NCBI GenBank assembly: GCA_964619955.1
Contig: CAZUJF010000033.1
Coordinates: 1-60,115 of the forward strand
DNA: 60,115 bases
Source of the DNA: JACQFK01 sp964619955
GTDB lineage: Bacteria > Planctomycetota > MHYJ01 > JACPRB01
Direction: 5' to 3'
Shown: piece after piece, positions 59,357 to 60,115 of the stretch
How the letters are laid out: each line of letters opens with the position of its first letter
How positions within the stretch are numbered: the stretch's first letter is position 1
The notes under the pieces: generated by a model
The model's database searches: none
Seen by the model: only the letters and a program-made list of their open reading frames with translations
What the model was told of the DNA's origin: nothing
Made by a program: the position numbers and the translations under genes

Positions 59357-60115
59357 TTGAAGCGCACCCTTTCCCAGCGTTTGCTCTTCATGGCCTTGTA
59401 GCCGGCGTCGAGGACCGTGTTGACGATCCAGCCGTCCTCGTAGGTTTCGCGCGGCATCTTTTCGGCGCGGGCGCACTCGACGAAATGTTTCATTTCGCCG
59501 TGGTAGCCGTACGCGAGGGCCTCCTCGGGGAGGGGCCGGGTCCAGCCGAAGTCGAGGTCCGCTTTCTCGACGACATAGCCCGAGGGTTTGGAGGTGAAGG
59601 CGCCGATCGGGGTGCCGCGGGTGACGTCGGTGAAGAGGGAGCCCTCGGAGCCGTGGATCTCGTTGCGGAGGTCGAGGCCGCCGCGGGTGGTCCAGCTGAG
59701 CTCGCAGTGGGCGATGCCGCCGGAGGCGAACTTGAGGGCGAGCAGGGCGTTGTCCTCGGCCTTGGTCTTCTTGGTGTGGACGAGCGTGGCGCCCCAGGCC
59801 ATGACCTCGACGATGGGGTCGTCCTTCCCGAACGCGTAGCGGGCGAGTTCGATGGTGTGGCAGCCGAGGTCGTTCATCGCGCCGCCGCCGGTGTTGCGGG
59901 CGTCCCAGAAGTGGGGGGAGTGGGGGCCCGAGTGGGATTCGCGGGAGCGGACCCAGAGGACGCGGCCGATGCCGCCCTGCTCGATGATGTCGCGGGCCTT
60001 GACGCAGGCGGGGGCGAAGACCTCGGTCTCCGCGTAGCCGTGGATCGCGCCGGACTTCCGGGCGGCGTCGTACATGAGGCGCGCTTCGCGGGCGTTGCGG
60101 GCGAGGGGTTTGGTG
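59353..60115 (-). CDS. Gfo/Idh/MocA oxidoreductase (N-terminus outside window)
   Basis: The frame enters from the right edge and reads TKPLARNAREARLMYDAARK, which contains the conserved K-P of the Gfo/Idh/MocA catalytic EKP motif. The NAD-binding Rossmann part lies beyond the edge. The C-terminal domain includes GGGAMNDLGCHTIELARYAF (catalytic-type D-x2-x-H) and NEIHGSEGSLFTDV. Family enzymes oxidise or reduce sugars and inositols with NAD(P). It overlaps the SDR gene by 4 nt and is the most upstream visible gene of the operon. Confidence 0.92.
   Translation of the reverse strand, partial: TKPLARNAREARLMYDAARKSGAIHGYAETEVFAPACVKARDIIEQGGIGRVLWVRSRESHSGPHSPHFWDARNTGGGAMNDLGCHTIELARYAFGKDDPIVEVMAWGATLVHTKKTKAEDNALLALKFASGGIAHCELSWTTRGGLDLRNEIHGSEGSLFTDVTRGTPIGAFTSKPSGYVVEKADLDFGWTRPLPEEALAYGYHGEMKHFVECARAEKMPRETYEDGWIVNTVLDAGYKAMKSKRWERVRFK

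Noticed and set aside
1..60115. CRISPR arrays, tRNA or rRNA genes
   Set aside because: No regularly spaced repeats and no tRNA- or rRNA-like conserved blocks were seen by reading; a covariance-model search was not possible.

Overview
This window is GC-rich bacterial DNA that looks like Planctomycetota or a close PVC relative. The evidence is the gene content: three secreted c-type-cytochrome/DUF1549/DUF1553 proteins, two DUF1501 proteins with twin-arginine-like N-termini, a cytochrome-WD40-PPC protein, two PVC-type 'membrane-bound dehydrogenase' propeller/HEAT/cytochrome proteins, two DUF1080 proteins, DUF3500, and several sugar-phosphate-isomerase-like TIM barrels. No rRNA, tRNA, CRISPR array or complete transposase was seen. 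GC richness produces very long antisense open frames; these were discarded.

Layout. 1-10.7 kb: minus-strand genes running DUF1501 > DUF1549/1553 > WD40 cytochrome, then a small zinc-ribbon protein and a second DUF1549/1553 gene that leaves the window. A metallophosphoesterase lies upstream. 10.7-18.8 kb: a three-module zinc-ribbon protein, a lone receiver protein, a flavin-dependent halogenase-like enzyme, a 73-residue ORF, an MBL-rhodanese protein, and a large receiver-PAS-sigma54 activator. A sigma54-type promoter and a palindrome lie in the gap between these last two. 18.8-24.2 kb: an operon of a FadR-type GntR regulator, DUF1549/1553 and DUF1501, with a FadR-type operator just downstream of the regulator's predicted promoter. 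It is divergent from a TonB-dependent receptor. 26.2-34.5 kb: a PVC-type dehydrogenase, an esterase, an SGNH hydrolase, an EboE-like protein and a hybrid histidine kinase.

34.5-40.7 kb is an accessory island. It holds a planctomycete-type secreted protein, two orphan secreted or membrane proteins, a lipoprotein and gene debris: glycosyltransferase fragments, the 3' end of a group II intron (maturase C-terminus plus domains V/VI) and other truncated reading frames. Three copies of an 83-bp interspersed element each abut a truncated reading frame.

40.8-49.2 kb: two DUF1080 proteins, a Ser/Thr kinase with an outer domain, two TIM-barrel proteins ending at a strong intrinsic terminator, and a second PVC-type dehydrogenase. 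49.3-53.8 kb: DUF3500, a helical orphan, a PD-(D/E)XK nuclease fused to a topoisomerase-type zinc ribbon, a threonine dehydratase and a Uma2 protein. 53.9-60.1 kb: a tight minus-strand operon (Gfo/Idh, SDR, FAD oxidoreductase, ROK kinase, phosphotriesterase-like lactonase, BNR-type propeller), most likely for breakdown of a sugar or sugar acid.

Two features cut across genes. Several genes appear to be leaderless: a -10 hexamer sits 6-9 nt before the start codon, and in the Uma2 gene it is preceded by a perfect TTGACA at 17-bp spacing. The repeat-bearing island around 34.5-40.3 kb is the least explained part of the window.
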